A stretch of 8,907 bases of DNA from an uncultured Marvinbryantia sp. (GTDB lineage: Bacteria; Bacillota; Clostridia; Lachnospirales; Lachnospiraceae): the NCBI GenBank assembly GCA_947624335.1, contig CANQJX010000063.1, positions 1 to 8,907 on the forward strand, read 5' to 3'. The notes below the pieces were generated by a model that searched no databases, was not told the origin of the DNA, and saw only the letters and a program-made list of their open reading frames with translations. Both the position numbers and the translations under genes were made by a program. Below, in pieces: positions 6,443 to 8,907 of this stretch. Every line of letters begins with the position of its first letter. The first letter of the stretch is position 1.

Positions 6443-7209
6443 TGTACATAGCAAAGGGCTTTTTATGGTTTTTCGTATTCTGGGCGGGCGCCTGTATCTT
6501 TTCTTTTTTGAATGTCATCGTGTACCGCCTGCCGAAAAAGATTTCGTTTGTAACGGGCAGAAGCCGCTGCCCGGCGTGTGGGGAAACGCTTTGCTGGTAC
6601 GATATGGTTCCGGTTTTAAACTGGTTTTACCTGCGCGGCAGATGCCGCAGATGCAAGGCAAAGATTTCGCCGCGTTATCCGGCGGTGGAGTGTTTGGGCG
6701 GCATACTGGCGCTTTTGTGCGTAGTTCAGTTCGGATTTTCCGTACAGGCCGCGCTGGCGTTCGCGCTGCTTAGTACGCTTACCGTGATTGCGCTGATCGA
6801 CGCCGACACAATGGAAATTCCGAACGGGCTGGTGCTTCTGGTACTGGCGCTGGCGGCTGCTGCCTGGATTTGCGGTATGGGGCCGGCGCCGAAAAGCCGG
6901 CTGATCGGACTGATCTGCGTCAGCGCGCCGATGCTGCTTTTAACGCTGGCGGTTCCGGGCGCGTTTGGCGGCGGGGATATTAAACTGATGGCGGCGGCGG
7001 GATTGTTCCTTGGCTGGAAGCTTTCTCTGATCGCCATGTTTCTTGCCGTCCTTGCGGGCGGCCTTTACGGGATTTATCTGCTGGCGGCAAAAAAGAAAGG
7101 CAGGAAAGAGCATTTTGCTTTCGGGCCGTTTCTCTGCGCGGGCATTGCGGCCGCGCTTTTCTGGGGCGGCTCTCTTTTGGAATGGTATCTGGGACTGTAT
7201 TCCCTGTAA
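6439..7209 (+). CDS. pilD: Prepilin peptidase / N-methyltransferase (A24 family)
   Basis: This 256-residue polytopic membrane aspartic protease cleaves prepilins after the leader Gly and, in full-length family members, N-methylates the new first residue. An N-terminal segment with two CxxC pairs (Cys44/47 and Cys69/72) matches the zinc-binding DiS_P_DiS domain of bifunctional enzymes. The A24 domain follows, with catalytic Asp121 in IDADTMEIPN and Asp180 in the GGGD motif (FGGGDIK). Several hydrophobic helices span the rest. Both catalytic Asp and both Cys pairs are intact, so it should be active and bifunctional. Its start overlaps the stop of the pilin-like gene; an ATG immediately after (6442) is an equally possible start, one residue shorter. 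Substrates in the window are the major pilin and three minor prepilins. Confidence 0.95.
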   Translation: MMYIAKGFLWFFVFWAGACIFSFLNVIVYRLPKKISFVTGRSRCPACGETLCWYDMVPVLNWFYLRGRCRRCKAKISPRYPAVECLGGILALLCVVQFGFSVQAALAFALLSTLTVIALIDADTMEIPNGLVLLVLALAAAAWICGMGPAPKSRLIGLICVSAPMLLLTLAVPGAFGGGDIKLMAAAGLFLGWKLSLIAMFLAVLAGGLYGIYLLAAKKKGRKEHFAFGPFLCAGIAAALFWGGSLLEWYLGLYSL

Positions 7210-7224
7210 CATAACATACTGGAT

Positions 7225-7233
7225 GTGAGGTGA
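7225..7233 (+). promoter_or_regulatory. Shine-Dalgarno deciding the pilC start
   Basis: GTGAGGTGA ends five bases before the GTG at 7239. The in-frame GTG at 7230 lies within this element and has only a weak site in front of it. The downstream GTG also gives the N-terminus usual for the family (M-P-x-Y-x-Y). Confidence 0.65.
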
Positions 7234-7238
7234 CGATT

Positions 7239-8438
7239 GTGCCAAGTTATCAATACATAGCGCAGGATGCGGCGGGCAAAAAGGTGCGGGGCAAAAAGGA
7301 CGCCGCGGACGAGACAGAATTATACCAGCGTCTGCGCTCGGAAGGGCTGTTCCTGCTCTCCAGCAAAGAAAAAGCGGACAGGCAGGCGACCAAGCGCATC
7401 AAGACAAAGGAACTGGCGGAGTTCTGCCGCGAACTTGCGACTTTGCAGCAGGCCGGCGTATCTCTGGTGCGCGCGCTGGGCATTATCTCTGAGGAAGAAA
7501 ACATCAAAAAGCAGTACCGCGTTATCTACGCGGACGTGCAGCGCCTGATCCGTCAGGGCGTCGCGTTGTCGGACGCTATGGAGCAGCAGGGCGAAGCGTT
7601 TCCGGAACTGATGATCCATATGTTCCGGTCGGCGGAAGCCAGCGGACGCCTGGAACAGACGGCGTTCCGGATGGCAATGCATTATGAAAAGGAAAACAAG
7701 CTGAGTTCCAAGGTAAAGGGCGCTATGATTTATCCGTGCGTGCTTCTGTGCCTGATCGTGGTGGTGGTGATCGTAATTTTTACGTTTGTGCTTCCGCAGT
7801 TCGGCGACCTGTTTGCGCAGATGGACGAGATCCCGCCCAACACCCGTTTCCTGATGTGGCTGAGCGACGTGCTGGTAAGCTACTGGCTGCAGATCGGCAT
7901 CGGCGTTTTTATGATCGGCCTTGCGCTGACGCTGCTTTTCCGCGTCTATAAAGTGCGGCTTGCGCGCGACAAACTGCTTCTGCGCATCCCGGTGGTGGGA
8001 AACCTTCTGATGACCATTTATACGGCGCGTTTTGCCCGGACCTTAAGTTCTTTGTATTCTTCGGGCCTTCCCATTGTGACGGCGCTGCAGACGGGGCGCA
8101 AAACGGTAGGCAATCTTTATATCGACGAACAATTCGAGGAGGCGATTGCCAGAGTGCGCGCCGGAGAAAATCTTTCCGCGGCGCTGGGTGGAATCGAGGG
8201 ATTTGTAAAGAAATTCCCCGCGACCATCCTGATCGGGGAAGAAACGGGAAGCCTGGACAGTATGCTGGATTCCAGCGCGGAAAATCTGGAGTACGAGTCC
8301 GAAATGGCGATTTCCAAACTGGTGTCGCTCTTAGAACCGCTGATGATCGTGATTATGGCGGTGATCGTCGGTTTTATTATGATCTCTGTGATTATGCCGA
8401 TCTACGGCTCTTACGACGCGATCGGCGCCGGATACTAA
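7239..8438 (+). CDS. pilC: Type IV pilus inner-membrane platform protein PilC (GspF family)
   Basis: The protein is 399 residues from the chosen GTG, the usual length for PilC/GspF. The N-terminus (YQYIAQDAAGKKVRG, then an E-LYQRLRSEGLFLL segment) is the typical cytosolic lead-in. Two GspF domains follow, at about residues 57-183 and 258-383. Each has the Leu-rich L-x-x-G helices and a repeated A-S-G-R-L or E-E-T-G-S-L motif. Membrane helices lie near 160-183, 216-233 and 363-384. PilC sits in the cytoplasmic membrane and couples the extension and retraction ATPases to the pilus base. It is co-oriented with pilD, 29 bases downstream, and is followed by pilM after 32 bases. No ATPase gene accompanies it, which is unusual because pilB often precedes pilC. 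Confidence 0.95.
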   Translation: MPSYQYIAQDAAGKKVRGKKDAADETELYQRLRSEGLFLLSSKEKADRQATKRIKTKELAEFCRELATLQQAGVSLVRALGIISEEENIKKQYRVIYADVQRLIRQGVALSDAMEQQGEAFPELMIHMFRSAEASGRLEQTAFRMAMHYEKENKLSSKVKGAMIYPCVLLCLIVVVVIVIFTFVLPQFGDLFAQMDEIPPNTRFLMWLSDVLVSYWLQIGIGVFMIGLALTLLFRVYKVRLARDKLLLRIPVVGNLLMTIYTARFARTLSSLYSSGLPIVTALQTGRKTVGNLYIDEQFEEAIARVRAGENLSAALGGIEGFVKKFPATILIGEETGSLDSMLDSSAENLEYESEMAISKLVSLLEPLMIVIMAVIVGFIMISVIMPIYGSYDAIGAGY

Positions 8439-8457
8439 TACTATAGAGAATAAGTGC

Positions 8458-8464
8458 AAAGGGG
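8458..8464 (+). promoter_or_regulatory. Shine-Dalgarno of the pilM-like gene
   Basis: AAAGGGG lies six bases before the ATG at 8471 and supports that start. The 32-base gap after pilC shows no hairpin, so the genes are co-transcribed. Confidence 0.65.
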
Positions 8465-8470
8465 CAGAGT

Positions 8471-8907
8471 ATGATCGTATCAGTTTATTTGTCAAACAAT
8501 ATCATCAATGCGGTAGTGGGCAGCGGCGGAAGAAAAATCCGCGCCGACCGGGTGTATACCACGCAGATACCGGACGGCAGCCTGATCAACGGCATTATTA
8601 CCAACGAGGCGGAGCTGACGGAGCATCTGCGTAATTTCTGGCAGGAAAACAGGATTCCCAAAAACAATGTGGAACTGGTAATCAACAGTTCGCAGCTGGT
8701 GATGAAAACGCTTACCCTGCCGCGCACCAATGAGAAGAAGCTGCGCGAGATGCTGCCGCTGGAATTTGGCGACGTATCCGACCAGAAAGAGCCGCTTTTT
8801 GACTATATGATCGAACGGAAGCAGAAGAAGGGCAAAACGATCACCCTGCAGGCGGTCATGGCGGAGCGCAGCTATATTATGGGCTATCTGGAGATGTTCC
8901 GCTCGTT
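8471..8907 (+). CDS. pilM: PilM-like pilus assembly protein, C-terminus missing
   Basis: The frame is open from ATG to the window end, giving 145 complete residues. The segment VELVINSSQLVMKTLTLP followed by E-K-K-L-R-E-M-L-P-L-E-F matches the PilM signature, where a strand and R/K-x-x-x-L-P lead to an amphipathic helix with a conserved Glu. PilM is an actin-like cytoplasmic protein that binds the N-terminus of PilN and links it to the ATPase. The N-terminal strand (MIVSVYLSNNIINAVVG) lacks the Asp-Ile-Gly found in the first phosphate-binding loop of well-known PilM proteins, so nucleotide binding could be altered. Position directly after pilC supports the call; pilN and pilO would be expected downstream. 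Type II secretion GspL is a less likely alternative because a prepilin set with a separate major pilin surrounds it. Confidence 0.8.
   Translation, partial: MIVSVYLSNNIINAVVGSGGRKIRADRVYTTQIPDGSLINGIITNEAELTEHLRNFWQENRIPKNNVELVINSSQLVMKTLTLPRTNEKKLREMLPLEFGDVSDQKEPLFDYMIERKQKKGKTITLQAVMAERSYIMGYLEMFRS

Noticed and set aside
7230..7238. Upstream GTG start for pilC
   Set aside because: It lies within the ribosome binding site that serves the GTG at 7239 and has only a weak site of its own.

Overview
This window is the core of a type IV pilus (T4P) locus, with all genes on the plus strand. The organism is most likely a moderately GC-rich Firmicute of the class Clostridia, perhaps Lachnospiraceae. 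This is inferred from strong AGGAGG-type ribosome binding sites, sigma-A-like promoters, an A-type prepilin peptidase next to PilC and PilM, and a surface protein with C-x-N-G beta-helix repeats and a Gln/Thr/Glu/Pro-rich tail. No taxonomic marker gene is present, so the assignment is an inference.

The layout has three transcriptional blocks. Block 1 (1-5220) starts inside a very large surface protein whose N-terminus is missing. It is joined by an ATGA overlap to a PilX/GspK-like minor prepilin, then a second short prepilin-like protein without Glu5, then a PilW/GspJ-like prepilin with a canonical FTLVE motif. Block 2 (5221-5873) is a single-gene unit for the major pilin, with its own consensus promoter, a near-perfect Shine-Dalgarno sequence and a strong hairpin terminator. 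Block 3 (5874 to the window end) has its own promoter, with an imperfect inverted repeat over the -35/spacer region. It encodes a membrane protein that looks like a pilin paralogue without a cleavage site, then the prepilin peptidase PilD, the platform protein PilC and the start of PilM.

Working together: PilD should process the major pilin and the three minor prepilins, PilC and PilM form the inner-membrane assembly machine, and the minor pilins probably form the initiating tip complex. The tight coupling of the giant repeat protein to the minor pilins recalls the PilY1 tip-adhesin arrangement of Gram-negative T4P and suggests a pilus-tip or pilus-associated adhesin. The assembly ATPases (PilB, PilT) and PilN/PilO are not in the window and probably lie outside it.

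The points most worth a second look are the apparent uncleavable pilin paralogue at 5978-6442, the giant tip-adhesin candidate, two minor prepilins without Glu5, and the operator-like inverted repeat. No RNA genes, mobile elements, CRISPR arrays or intergenic stretches over 300 bases were seen.
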